Of a stretch of DNA of 64,000 nucleotides, positions 33,526 through 42,917 are shown one piece after another. The position numbers were made by a program, and so were the translations under genes. This DNA comes from an uncultured Rhizobiaceae bacterium (GTDB lineage: Bacteria > Pseudomonadota > Alphaproteobacteria > Rhizobiales > Rhizobiaceae), in contig CATOTF010000002.1 of the NCBI GenBank assembly GCA_951813045.1, positions 2,480,001 through 2,544,000 on the forward strand, given 5' to 3'. The notes beneath the pieces are model-generated. The model worked only from the letters and a program-made list of their open reading frames with translations, did no database searches and had not been told where the DNA came from. Positions within the stretch are counted from its first letter, which is position 1. Every line of letters starts with the position of its first letter.

Positions 33526-34654
33526 TTAAACGGCCTCCACTTCAATTCCATGGCTATCAAAGCTCTGTTTGTTTCTCAAAACACTCCAGGCTATGCGGGC
33601 CAGTTTGTTTGCAAGCGCGACAGCGACCTTGTTCCTGTGCATTCGTTTTGATGCCTCTTCCAACCATGGACCGAAGCTGAACTTTGGCCAGTTTTTCGGT
33701 CGCATCATGATCACGTTGGCGGCCTGAACAAACAGCATTCGAAGATAGGTGGAGCCCCGTTTCGATATTCGCCCGAGTATGGTTTTGCCACCTGTGCTGT
33801 ATTGCCGGGGGATCAACCCCAGCCAAGCGGCAAAATCTCTGCCTCTGTCAAATGCTTCACCGGTGCCCACAGCAGCCACCATGCTTGTCGAGATTATTGG
33901 CCCTATGCCCGGGATGCTCATCAGGCGTCGGCAATTTTCTTCGCTTTGTGAGATGCTTTCAATCTCGGCTGTGGTGGTGTCGATACGCCCGTCCAACCAA
34001 ATCCAGTCTTCATACAACCCGGTGATGATATCGCGCATACGTGGTGATATCTCGTCTTCACGGTTTTGCAGAATAGCGTGAAGAGAATCGTCTAAAGAAT
34101 GCGCGCCGGTTCGAACCGTGATGCCTTGTTCGAGTAAAAATGCACGGATCTGATTAATGGTTGCAGTACGCTTCGATACCAGGCGCGACCGCACCCGATG
34201 CAGTGCCTGAAGGTCAAGTTGATCTTGTGTCTTCTCGCTTACGAAATTTAGATTAGGGCGAAGAGCGGCTTCGGCAATTGCCTCGGCATCATTGTAATCG
34301 TTCTTTTGTCCCTTGTTGAACGGCTTGACGAACTTTGCAGGAATAATGCGCGGTTCAAAACCAAGTTTGCGCAAAACCCGACTGACAAAGTGAGCACTCA
34401 TGCACGCTTCCATGCCAACAATGCAGCGTGGAAACTTCTCGAACGCCGAGATCAATGCCAACCGCTTGATCTTCTTGCGCAACACAAGTTCGCCGTCATC
34501 ATCAAAGCCAACAAGGTGAAAAACATCCTTGCCGATATCCACACCAACGACGGTCAAATCTGAAAACTCAATATTTTTAGCCATGGGATACTGCTCCTGT
34601 TTCAAAAGATCAGTCTAGCAGACCAACCTCAATCTGGGGGTGCAGTCGGTCCAT
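33280..34654 (-). mobile_element. IS110-family (IS1111-group) insertion sequence
   Basis: The 13-bp inverted repeats ATGGACCGACTGC (33280-33292) and GCAGTCGGTCCAT (34642-34654) enclose the transposase and match the short subterminal repeats of the IS1111 group. The true ends lie a few bases outside and cannot be fixed without a second copy. It inserted between the Mrp/FDH region and the sugar operon. Confidence 0.65.
33526..34584 (-). CDS. IS110-family (IS1111-group) DEDD transposase
   Basis: ATG 34584 follows CAGGAGCAG and gives 352 residues. The N-terminal RuvC-like DEDD domain shows VGVDIGKDVFHL, GMEACMSAH and KNDYNDAEAIAEA. The C-terminal Tnp_20 part shows LMSIPGIGPIISTSMVAAVG and DFAAWLGLIPRQYSTGGK with a conserved Ser region. 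It appears complete and probably active. Confidence 0.92.
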   Translation of the reverse strand: MAKNIEFSDLTVVGVDIGKDVFHLVGFDDDGELVLRKKIKRLALISAFEKFPRCIVGMEACMSAHFVSRVLRKLGFEPRIIPAKFVKPFNKGQKNDYNDAEAIAEAALRPNLNFVSEKTQDQLDLQALHRVRSRLVSKRTATINQIRAFLLEQGITVRTGAHSLDDSLHAILQNREDEISPRMRDIITGLYEDWIWLDGRIDTTTAEIESISQSEENCRRLMSIPGIGPIISTSMVAAVGTGEAFDRGRDFAAWLGLIPRQYSTGGKTILGRISKRGSTYLRMLFVQAANVIMMRPKNWPKFSFGPWLEEASKRMHRNKVAVALANKLARIAWSVLRNKQSFDSHGIEVEAV

Positions 34655-34896
34655 CCCATTATTACCGTTATCGGCCCTGTCGCTCGCAGAGCATCGTTAG
34701 ACAGACAGGCTCGTAAATTGGCCCAGAGCGGAAGTTCGGGCTTGTCGATCAAGGCGATACTCGGAAAGACGGCCCTGAGCTGACCTTTGCCCGGATCGGG
34801 CAATTGTTTAGTGCTGGATTCACGAACTTCCAATTTGCCATCCGGTGTCGAGATTGCGGCATGGCTTGGAATGGTGAAATACACCGACTTTTCCAA
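34655..34896 (-). other. Unrecognised open frame cut by the IS1111-type element
   Basis: A minus-strand frame runs from about 34896 into the IS end. It reads SVYFTIPSHAAISTPDGKLE and RAVFPSIALIDKPELPLWAN, with no family I can name and no good ribosome site. It could be the damaged start of a gene following the SIS-domain gene, or non-coding. Confidence 0.2.
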
Positions 34897-34958
34897 TTCC
34901 TGTGGGTGCTGCTATCGGAACGATTGCTCTGGTGTTTACAGGGTTTCAGTAACCTTTC

Positions 34959-35984
34959 TTAAATTAGGGGGACTATCGGGGTTTCACCCAGTGCAAGAGG
35001 CATTTTTTTGATGAAATTGTAGAGACTGACTGCTTGCAAATTAGCTGTCAGGACAGGATGCGGCGATGTTGCGGTCCCTATGGCAAACGAGTGTTTGGCT
35101 GATGCGTCTATTTCATATACTTGCGCGCCCGCGCTCCGCATTTTGCCGGTTGTGTCCAATACGCTTTGTTGACCTTCGTCATCCGGGATAAATGCCAACG
35201 ACATCAATCCCTGTCGAGCCAATGTCATTGGGCCATGCATGACTTCCGCCGAGCTGAACGCTTCGGCATGAATACCACAGGTCTCTTTGATTTTCAGGGC
35301 GGCTTCTTCCGCAAGAGCCAGCCCTGGTCCGCGCCCGATCGTGAAGATCGCCGACGCATTGGTGAACGGTGCCTGTATATTTTTCCAATTGGCATCGAGA
35401 GATTTGGCCAGCATATCTGGCAACTTGGAGAGTTGATTCAGAACCGACTGGTCATTGATAAAATGCGCGTAAACAGAAATGAGAGCCACAAGGCTCGCGA
35501 CAAATGACTTGGTGGCCGCTACCGCGTGTTCTTTGTCCGCCAGAATAGGGAGTTCAATATCTGTCTATCCTCCGATCAACGATCCAGGGGTGTTCAGCAG
35601 AGCGATAGTTAAAGCTCCGCCGGATTCAGCGGCCTGCTGAAGTTTAAGCAAATCCGGGCTCCCACCGGATTGCGAGACTGTCAGGCAGATCGCATTTAAT
35701 AATTTTAAGGGTGCGTTGAAGATGGAACCAAGGGACGGTCCCATCGATGCAACCGGGATCCCGGTTTTAGATTCCATGATATACTTAAAATACATCGCTG
35801 CATGATCTGAAGAACCACGTGCATTGGTGACAAACAATGTCGGTTCGAGTTTCTGCAGGCGCTTGCCAGTTTCACGATAAAGCGGCATCCCGCTAGCCAA
35901 TTGCCTGGAGACCACTTCGGGAATTTGGGCAATCTCTTGGGCCATTTGGGTTTTGTGGGCATCATACATTTCGGGTTCCGTCAA
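34959..35984 (-). pseudogene. SIS-domain sugar-phosphate isomerase/deaminase (GlmS/AgaS-like) with in-frame TAG
   Basis: Two pieces of one reading frame are separated by a TAG at 35565-35567. The first (35984-35568) has the first SIS domain (TLFVTNARGSSDHAAMYFKY and SQSGGSPDLL). The second continues TDIELPIL...EHAVAATKSF and has the second SIS domain (TIGRGPGLALAEEAALKIKE and EAFSSAEVMHGP). Together they give about 341 codons, the normal length for GlmS-like proteins without the glutaminase domain. These act on fructosamine- or glucosamine-6-phosphates. The stop makes it a probable pseudogene. It is downstream of, and codirectional with, the ABC ATPase gene. Confidence 0.85.
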
Positions 35985-36014
35985 TTTCAGTTCGCAACAG
36001 CTGTAACGGTCGGG

Positions 36015-36788
36015 CTAGCTTACGCCGGTGATCATGGAAACGATTTCGTTCTTGCTGGTTTTAGCGGTTTCTTTAACACCAATCTGAACTCCGCGGCGCA
36101 GGACACAAATTCTATCGGACAATCGAAAAACCTGATCGAGGCTGTGACTGATGATCAGTATCGCTATGTTTCTTGCCTTTAGACTGGCGATGATCTTTTC
36201 CACCTTTGCAGTCTCGGCAACACCCAGCGCTGCGGTAGGTTCATCCAGCAGGATTAATTTGGTCGCCCAGTGGGTCGCGCGTGCTATCGCAACGCCCTGT
36301 CTTTGGCCGCCCGAAAGGTCCCTAATGATGGCCTTGGCGGAGGGAATACGAACGTCGAGTTCATCCACCAACGCCTGCGTTTCGGACATCATTTTCTTTC
36401 GTTCAAGAAGCTTTAGAGGGCCGTAGACTGCTTCACGCCCCAAAAACAGGTTCATGTACACCGGTTGCAAATCGGCAAGCGCCAAATCCTGATACACAAC
36501 CTCAATGCCCTGGGAGCGGGCGGTGCTGGCATCAGCGAAAGTAACGGTTTCACCATCCAGTGAAATCGTCCCATGTGTCGGCGAATGAACCCCGGATACG
36601 ATTTTGATCAAGGTGGATTTCCCTGCCCCGTTGTCACCAACCAGTGCAACAATCTCCCCCGCTTTCAACTGAAGTGAAAAGTCTTCAACGGCTACCACAC
36701 CACCAAAACTCTTATGAATGTTCTCCAGCTTCAACACGGGCGTATGGTCACTTTTCGGGCCTTCGTTATGAGCAGTCGATCTGGTCAT
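36015..36788 (-). CDS. Sugar ABC transporter ATP-binding protein (FrcA-like)
   Basis: The ATG at 36788 overlaps the preceding gene's stop (TAATG), which decides the start; 257 residues follow. Walker A GDNGAGKST (about 50-58), signature LSGGQRQGVAIARA, Walker B LILLDEPT and switch His (ISHSLDQVF) are intact. There is one nucleotide-binding domain, as in FrcA, rather than the double domain of RbsA/XylG. It works with the permease at 38002 and the binding protein at 39028. Confidence 0.9.
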   Translation of the reverse strand: MTRSTAHNEGPKSDHTPVLKLENIHKSFGGVVAVEDFSLQLKAGEIVALVGDNGAGKSTLIKIVSGVHSPTHGTISLDGETVTFADASTARSQGIEVVYQDLALADLQPVYMNLFLGREAVYGPLKLLERKKMMSETQALVDELDVRIPSAKAIIRDLSGGQRQGVAIARATHWATKLILLDEPTAALGVAETAKVEKIIASLKARNIAILIISHSLDQVFRLSDRICVLRRGVQIGVKETAKTSKNEIVSMITGVS

Positions 36789-37993
36789 TATCTCAACTCC
36801 GGCCATGTTTCGATTTGGCCAAAGCTGTTTTCGATGGTCTCCACTTTGGGATTGCCGGATGAAACTCCCGATATTCCCACTGTGAAAGCGCGGGTAACAA
36901 ACGCTTGGCCGCGGAAGCCAAATACAACACTGTCACCCGAAACCGGCTTCACCTGACTGGTCGTGTCAATCATACCGTAGTAGTCAATGGCGGCAGGCGG
37001 CGGAACTTCCACGCTCGCAAGCGCGGTTTCTGCTGCTGTGGGTTTGGAAGACACAATTGCCTTCACGCCATAGTCCGGAAACACCGGATCAATATAAAGT
37101 CCGCCACCAAAGCAATAAGCCTTATCAGCATGGTGATGTGAAATCTCCGACAGATATAATACCGCGGGACGTTCGGCCAAATCTTCAAGGGCGTGAAGCG
37201 GTGTTGTCCCATGCAATCCATTCCCGGGTTCGCATTGCGTTGCACCGGCTTCCGCCAGTGCTCTCAAAACATGCGAAGATGTGGTTCCTGGAGCATTAAT
37301 TTCAATGTTTTTTCGACCGGTGGTGGCCAATGCATTGGATGCGCGCGAAAGTGTGTGCAGATTTGGTGTGGGCTTAACCTTGCCCGTATCATTGTCGAAA
37401 AGAAGAGCTGGAAATGTGGTGATTCCCGCAAACTCAGCACCATCGAGGGCATCAATTTCATCGGCGACACGGACGATATCTTCGGCAGAAAACCCTCCCT
37501 CATGGCCACGGTAGAATATGTCGCCGTCCGTTTGTATTCGTGCCAGAAATTTCTGCGTTCGGCCTGCGCGATGGGAAGCCGATGCTGCCTCCCGCGCTTT
37601 TTGCGTGCTAAAAACGGTCCAGTAATCGGGTTTGATGTGGCTTGCGGCCATGGCTGCTTCCTGCTTTGGCACTTGCACTAGATGCCCCAAATGCCCGGTT
37701 TTTAACCCTGCTCGATCACAAGCAACGGCGCAGCTCATATCAACTGCGACTGATCGGGAAATTCCTCCTCGCATAACCGCCTTGCAGAAGCCGCTGTTTC
37801 GGCCAACTTGTTTGGTCATGGCGAAAGTTTTTATGCCGTGTTTGTCGGCTTCTGCACTGAACACTCGTGCATTTTGTTCTACCATGTCCAGATCTAGCAC
37901 ATAGGCATTGGCGGGTATTCTCCCCTCCTGATGCAGCTTGATAGTTGCTTCGATGAATTGTGGATTGCGACGCCTTAGAACATCGAGAAACAT
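36788..37993 (-). CDS. YhfX-like PLP-dependent protein (alanine racemase N-terminal fold)
   Basis: The 401-residue protein is colinear with E. coli YhfX: it opens MFLDVLRRRNPQFIEA and has the PLP-lysine region TFAMTKQVGRNSGF (Lys about 61), GHLGHLVQVPK, TTFPALLFD, PTPNLHTL and EISHHHADKAYCFGGG. It lies between permease and ATPase genes and is coupled to the latter by TAATG. YhfX acts in a poorly known pathway, so an amino-acid or amino-sugar racemase/aldolase function is inference only. Confidence 0.8.
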   Translation of the reverse strand: MFLDVLRRRNPQFIEATIKLHQEGRIPANAYVLDLDMVEQNARVFSAEADKHGIKTFAMTKQVGRNSGFCKAVMRGGISRSVAVDMSCAVACDRAGLKTGHLGHLVQVPKQEAAMAASHIKPDYWTVFSTQKAREAASASHRAGRTQKFLARIQTDGDIFYRGHEGGFSAEDIVRVADEIDALDGAEFAGITTFPALLFDNDTGKVKPTPNLHTLSRASNALATTGRKNIEINAPGTTSSHVLRALAEAGATQCEPGNGLHGTTPLHALEDLAERPAVLYLSEISHHHADKAYCFGGGLYIDPVFPDYGVKAIVSSKPTAAETALASVEVPPPAAIDYYGMIDTTSQVKPVSGDSVVFGFRGQAFVTRAFTVGISGVSSGNPKVETIENSFGQIETWPELR

Positions 37994-38001
37994 GAAATTT
38001 C

Positions 38002-38955
38002 CTAACGTGTGTTGTCGCGTAGCGAAATTGCCACTGCAATCAGGATAATAAGTCCGCGAACAATCATTTGGTCAGATACGGGAAGTCCCATGAGAATGAG
38101 ACCATTGTTGAGCATGCCCATCATTAGAGAACCGACCAGGGCGCCAACTACAGACCCCTTACCCCCGTTGAGGGCGGTTCCGCCAACAATCACGGCAGCA
38201 ATAACGATCATCAGATCACTTTCGCCAAGGGTGTATTTTGCAGCTTGAATCCGACCAGCATAAAGAAGACCCGCCAACCCCGCGCAGAAACCACTGGCCA
38301 TCAACACTGCCAGGCGAATTCGGGGAACCTTGATACCCGCGACCTGCGCTGCGTTGGCATTATCTCCGGTGGCCAATACATGAGCCCCAAAGCGACTTTC
38401 ACGATAAATCACATGCCCAACAATGACTGCACCAAGGGTCCATAAAATAAGTGATGGAATACCGAACAATGAACCCGATCCAAAAATTCCGGTGAAAGTG
38501 TCATTGACAACTGGGATAGAACGAAGATTCGTCATCGAACGCGCGATCCCGGCAAAAAGTCCAAGTGTGGCAAGGGTGACGAGAAAGGATGGCAAACGCA
38601 GATAGGCTACCATCACGCCATTGAACCAGCCAATTGCCAGTCCTGCACCCAACCCGGCCGCAATTCCTGCAAGCATGGAATGTTCCTGCATGATAACCGC
38701 AGCTGACAATGCCGATACGGCAGTAATGGAACCAAACGACAGATCGATTTCACCGGCGGACAGCACGAATACAAAACCAACCGCCATGATGGTAGCAGGC
38801 GCGGTTTGCAGCACGATGTTTGACAGATTGCGCGTCGTCAGAAAGCCGTCATCAGCCAGCGTAATCGCGAAAAAAGCAAAAATCAGAACGAACCCTAAAT
38901 AGACGACATAGCGCTTTGGATCGAGCCATTGATTAGGTGACGTCAATTTGGTCAT
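38002..38955 (-). CDS. Sugar ABC transporter permease (RbsC/FrcC-like)
   Basis: The protein has about 317 residues from ATG 38955; an in-frame TTG at 38991 is less likely. It has eight to ten hydrophobic segments and the BPD_transp_2 marks SAGEIDLSFGSI, VVAYLRLPSFLVTLATL, NAAQVAGIKV and VIVGGTALNGGKGSVVGAL. It forms the membrane channel for a monosaccharide or related substrate. The YhfX-like gene starts 8 bp after its stop. Confidence 0.9.
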   Translation of the reverse strand: MTKLTSPNQWLDPKRYVVYLGFVLIFAFFAITLADDGFLTTRNLSNIVLQTAPATIMAVGFVFVLSAGEIDLSFGSITAVSALSAAVIMQEHSMLAGIAAGLGAGLAIGWFNGVMVAYLRLPSFLVTLATLGLFAGIARSMTNLRSIPVVNDTFTGIFGSGSLFGIPSLILWTLGAVIVGHVIYRESRFGAHVLATGDNANAAQVAGIKVPRIRLAVLMASGFCAGLAGLLYAGRIQAAKYTLGESDLMIVIAAVIVGGTALNGGKGSVVGALVGSLMMGMLNNGLILMGLPVSDQMIVRGLIILIAVAISLRDNTR

Positions 38956-39027
38956 GAGTTGTGTTCCAACAATATGTCTGGATTGTTGCACCCGACCACA
39001 GGCCGGGTGCAGCTGATAGCAATTGGG

Positions 39028-40083
39028 TTATTTGGCAGCTTTGACGCTTTTAGGTGCATCCTTGCGCAATGAGAGCTGCCAGCCCTCTTCGACATTGGAA
39101 GCCTTTACGGTCACAGCTGGAGCCACAACAAATGCGGGAGTATCTTCGCCGATCAGAGCCCGCGCACCAGCCGCTGCCATGGCACGTCCAAGTTCAAAGG
39201 CCTCATCGGCTACGATAGCGGCAACATTGCCACCTTTCACCATATCGAGAGCGATCGGCTCTGACAGATCAAGGGTGACGATTTTAGTTGTCTTATTCCC
39301 GTTGGCACGCAGTGCAGCAAGCACGCCTTCTGCTGGGCCCGCCCAAGTGACGTAGATGCCGCCAAGGTCAGGATTTTTCAGCAACATCGCGTTGGCAATT
39401 TCTTCAGCACGAGCCGGGTCGGAGATGCCTTGTTCTGCAACAATCTTGATATTGGGGTAGTCATTTTCAATCGTTGTTTTGAAGGCGTTATCGCGCTGAT
39501 TGGTCACGTAGTAGGATGCATCGTGAAACACCCAACCAACTGTGCCCTTACCACCCATGGCATCAGCCAATGCGTCGGCTGCTTGTTTTCCCATCTGAAA
39601 CAGATCATCTGTTACGATGGCTGCGTAGTCGGCAGGATGCTTATAGTCCTTCGGCAGATTGGACAAAAACACCAGTTTCACGCCGTTGTCTTTTGCTTCT
39701 TTGAACGCGACAGCAGACGCAACAGCATCCAGCGGTAGTGACAAAACAATGTTCGGCATTTTCGCCAATGCAGTTTCAATGTCGCTGCGTTGTTTTGCAG
39801 CGTCAAACCCTGCGCTGGTTGTAGCGACGATTTCAATACCCAAACGCTGAAATTCAGCGGCGGCACCAGCCGTCACAGCATTCACAAAATCTGATTGGTC
39901 ATGCCACAACAGAGCGGCCTTATAACCGCCAGCTTTCAGCGCCGCAATCTTGTCATCACCAACCGTAACGCCCGATGACGGTGTGGCGGACTCGCCACTT
40001 GGGCCCACCGTTTGAGCTTGAGCAAACGCGCCAAGCAGCAGACTTGCAACCGACGCGGCCGCCAATAGGTTTCTTATCTTCAT
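39028..40083 (-). CDS. Sugar ABC transporter periplasmic binding protein
   Basis: ATG 40083 follows GGGAGGAC and opens a signal peptide (MKIRNLLAAASVASLLLGAF, cleavage after AQA). The 351-residue protein has the Peripla_BP_4 layout (ALLWHDQSDFVNAVTAGAAAEF, SLPLDAVASA, GIYVTWAGPAEG). It binds the substrate and delivers it to the permease/ATPase pair. It is the first transporter gene in the transcript, after the SHMT-like stump. The ligand cannot be told from sequence. Confidence 0.9.
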   Translation of the reverse strand: MKIRNLLAAASVASLLLGAFAQAQTVGPSGESATPSSGVTVGDDKIAALKAGGYKAALLWHDQSDFVNAVTAGAAAEFQRLGIEIVATTSAGFDAAKQRSDIETALAKMPNIVLSLPLDAVASAVAFKEAKDNGVKLVFLSNLPKDYKHPADYAAIVTDDLFQMGKQAADALADAMGGKGTVGWVFHDASYYVTNQRDNAFKTTIENDYPNIKIVAEQGISDPARAEEIANAMLLKNPDLGGIYVTWAGPAEGVLAALRANGNKTTKIVTLDLSEPIALDMVKGGNVAAIVADEAFELGRAMAAAGARALIGEDTPAFVVAPAVTVKASNVEEGWQLSLRKDAPKSVKAAK

Positions 40084-40120
40084 TTCTAAGTCCTCCCTTA
40101 TAGAAGCTGACGACACGTTG

Positions 40121-40585
40121 TTAATCTGTTGTGCCGCAGTAGCTGGCGATAAAACATGCAAATGCGATGATGCCTGCTACATAATCGGGCTTACACAGCG
40201 CCATAAAGCCGTAAAGATTGGCCATTGCGCCGGACGCTACTCGAATTTCGGCGTATTTTGCGTCGAACACCTCGGCGCAGAGTTGCGCCGTTATGACCTC
40301 GATTTCCTCGATTGCCTCAAGGCCCATTTCGTATTTGTCGCCGGGATAGCCTAGTGAAGGCCGTGAACCTAAGCCTGCGGCCAAAACGGCTTCAGCCGCG
40401 GGATTCATAACGTTGGTGGCAGGATTGAGGTTAAAGCAGTCCTGCTCGTGGATCTGACGGTTTTGACGGATCAAGGCGTCGATCTGATTGGCAACCTGCG
40501 TAGAAGATTCTCCACAGGTGCGGTCTGCAATTTTCTGCACGCGTTCCTCGCAGTGCGCAGGAACCCAATCTCGTTTCAACAGCAT
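40121..40585 (-). pseudogene. SHMT-like gene, N-terminal third only
   Basis: The 154-residue product matches the start of serine hydroxymethyltransferase-like proteins (DCFNLNPATNVMNPAAE, GLGSRPSLGYPGDKYEMGLEAIEEIE, ASGAMANLYGFMALCKP). It departs after KPD, where the family continues with the glycine-binding and PLP-lysine parts. About 280 residues are missing, including the PLP Lys, so it is non-functional. It is the first gene of the sugar operon and lies 198 bp from the composite transposon end. Confidence 0.85.
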
Positions 40586-40783
40586 GATAAAACAGTGTCC
40601 AACTAACTTTACCTCAGATTGGACAAATTCAAGCCGGATGCAACAAAATTATCTGTCGTTTGCGCGGTGTCCAATTTTAGTTGGAGCACCTCCTAATCGT
40701 GAAGCGATCTAACAATCATTCCACGAATTCAATTACGAAATGAAACCGGACATCCCATTCGGATTCTATGTCGGTTCAGAGCT

Positions 40784-42303
40784 GATTTTGATGAAAAAGG
40801 CTTTGTTTTAGTCGGCTTTGGAGTTTGATCGAGCGTCTCCCGATCCGGTTTCACACCGGTTGCGGGATCAACTTGGCTAGTTTTCTGAGGTTTTGTGCTG
40901 TTGCTGCGAGAAGGAATTCATCTTTGGCTCCGTTTGGTCCCCGCAGGCGCAGTCGGTCGAGTTTCATGATGCGTTTGAGGTGGGCAAACAGCATTTCGAC
41001 CTTTTTTCGCCGTCGTTGTGAATCGACATAAGCGTCGGTCAGCGAGAGCTCGCGGGCCAAATCACGAGCACCTTCATAAATGTGGCGGCCGACATTGCGG
41101 ACGGGTTGGTTGGGGCAGCAATATTTCTTCAGCAGGCATTCCTGGCAATCATATTTGCTGGCGCGGTAACGGATCGTATTGTCCGCCGCTACAGGAGATT
41201 TTCGATTCCGGTAAGCCCGTTGGGTTGGACGCAGCGGTAATCCGATCGGACAAATATAAGCGTCCTTTTCGTGGTCGTAGACAAACTCGCTTTTCTCAAA
41301 AGTGCCGTCCTTGCGTCGCGACTTATCGATGATTGGAATATGCGGCAGGATACCTTCTTTGTTGACCAACCAGTTGAGGTTTTCTGCGGAACCATAAGCT
41401 GTGTCGGCGACCAGTATCTCGGGGTAGAGGTCAAACGTTTCCCGCGTTCGTACGATCATGGTGCGTGTAGAACCAACCTCGGCCTGTCTAATTGAACGGC
41501 TGGCTTCCACATCCACGATAATCGCGTGATCTGTGTCGATCAGGTAATTGTCTGAGTAAGCGAAGAAAGCTGGGCCCTTGAGCGCACCGGTCCATTGGGA
41601 AGCAGGGTCAGAACGTGAAGTGAACTTAGGTTCGACCTCACTGGCGGCACCGAATGCTGCGTCATCCAGCACCTCTAGATATTCCTTCACAGCCCGAGGC
41701 ACAGTTGCTGGATCGAGTGATGATGCGTCCCATTCCTCCTTTGGTGTCGATTTCTGCTTGTTGGCATCTGCCCGAATAATGCTGGCATCAGTCGCAAACA
41801 CCTCTCCACCAACTAAACCTTCAGCAATGCAACGAGTAACAACGCTCTCAAACAATTGCCAGAACAGATCGCTCTCTCGAAACCGGCCATGGCGGTTCTT
41901 GGAAAAGGTCGATTGATCAGGCACGGGGTCGCCTAGATCAAGACGGCAGAACCATCTGTAGGCAAGATTCACATGGACCTCATCGCACAACCGTCGCTCA
42001 GATCGGATGCCCATGATGTATCCGACCAGCAACATGCGGATCATCAGTTCAGGATCAACCGAAGGGCGGCCAATGTCGCTGTAAAATGGGCGCAGGTGCG
42101 ACCGCATATCGCCAAGATCAACAAACCGGTCAATTGACCGCAATAGATGATCATCAGGCACGTGGTCTTCGAGATTGAACTCGTAAAACAAAGCCGATTG
42201 AAATTCCTGGCGTGGTCCCAGCATCGCATCAATCTCCCAAATCAATGGGTAAACTGAATCAGCCAATGGTGATTACTTTAAGGCCGACTTTTTCATCAAA
42301 ATC
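40784..42303 (-). mobile_element. IS1182-family element, copy 1 (1520 bp)
   Basis: The ends are GATTTTGATGAAAAAGG at 40784 and CTTTTTCATCAAAATC ending 42303: terminal inverted repeats of about 16 bp. The length is the same 1520 bp as copies 2 and 3. The flanks are AGCT (left) and AGCC (right). Confidence 0.9.
40851..42224 (-). CDS. IS1182-family transposase, copy 1
   Basis: ATG 42224 follows GGGAG and gives 457 residues; a longer TTG frame starts at 42266. It has an N-terminal DUF772-type domain (DHLLRSIDRFVDL, RPSVDPELMIRMLLVGYIMGIRSER), the catalytic FATDASIIRADANKQ and VADTAYGSAEN, and a C-terminal zinc-like cysteine group (CQECLLKKYCC). It differs from copy 3 by a Trp/Arg change in DLF(W/R)QLFE and is otherwise the same over the parts I compared. 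Confidence 0.93.
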   Translation of the reverse strand: MLGPRQEFQSALFYEFNLEDHVPDDHLLRSIDRFVDLGDMRSHLRPFYSDIGRPSVDPELMIRMLLVGYIMGIRSERRLCDEVHVNLAYRWFCRLDLGDPVPDQSTFSKNRHGRFRESDLFWQLFESVVTRCIAEGLVGGEVFATDASIIRADANKQKSTPKEEWDASSLDPATVPRAVKEYLEVLDDAAFGAASEVEPKFTSRSDPASQWTGALKGPAFFAYSDNYLIDTDHAIIVDVEASRSIRQAEVGSTRTMIVRTRETFDLYPEILVADTAYGSAENLNWLVNKEGILPHIPIIDKSRRKDGTFEKSEFVYDHEKDAYICPIGLPLRPTQRAYRNRKSPVAADNTIRYRASKYDCQECLLKKYCCPNQPVRNVGRHIYEGARDLARELSLTDAYVDSQRRRKKVEMLFAHLKRIMKLDRLRLRGPNGAKDEFLLAATAQNLRKLAKLIPQPV

Positions 42304-42461
42304 AGCCCATTTTGCCAATTCGGTTTCTGTCGCTCTTAGGACACTTCGAAACGTTAGTGCGCTCGCTGTCGGCGCAGACTAGTCATTGAGCTGAACGATC
42401 AATTTATGGTCCGAAGTCACCGAAGCAGACACTTAAAATCGAAATCGATGATCGCCCCGAT

Positions 42462-42917
42462 TTAACCAATAATACCGTCTCGGCCGTCTATTCTCATAAG
42501 AGTGGCAGTGAGTAATGCCACCAATTTTTCCTGGCCGTTCATTTCCGCGAAGACATCAGATTGGGCCAGCGTCAATGTTTGCCCGGCTTTGACTACTCGC
42601 CCTCTGGCAATGATCCTCTTGCCCTCTGCAGGTCTTACGAGATTGATTTTGAACTCTGTCGTCAGCACACCGGAATCGGAAGGCATAAGACTAAGGGCAG
42701 CATAGCCGGCGGCGCTGTCGGCGATAGCGGCCAGAGCTCCAGCGTGAACCAGACCATGTTGTTGTGAAACATGTTGGTTCGGGATTATTGCTATGTCGGC
42801 TTCACCGGGTGCAATGTGCACAAGAGTAGCGCCAATGGTGCTCATCAACCCCTGCCGTTCAAAACTACTTTGGACGCGATCACGAAATTCTGAATTATTG
42901 GGCAGCAATGCAATCAA
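42462..42917 (-). CDS. PaaI-type hotdog thioesterase
   Basis: The 151-residue protein has the hotdog-fold signature QHGLVHAGALAAIADSAAGYAAL (about 53-75) with the HG..HxG pattern of PaaI-family acyl-CoA thioesterases. The start is a TTG at 42917; an internal ATG (residue 25) is possible but would trim the fold. It is the first gene inside the left IS1182 copy. Substrate unknown. Confidence 0.82.
   Translation of the reverse strand: MIALLPNNSEFRDRVQSSFERQGLMSTIGATLVHIAPGEADIAIIPNQHVSQQHGLVHAGALAAIADSAAGYAALSLMPSDSGVLTTEFKINLVRPAEGKRIIARGRVVKAGQTLTLAQSDVFAEMNGQEKLVALLTATLMRIDGRDGIIG

Noticed and set aside
35565-35567. TAG as a programmed amber codon (pyrrolysine or recoding)
   Set aside because: No pyl genes are visible, the host type does not use pyrrolysine, and neighbouring genes in the operon are also damaged. 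A nonsense mutation is simpler.
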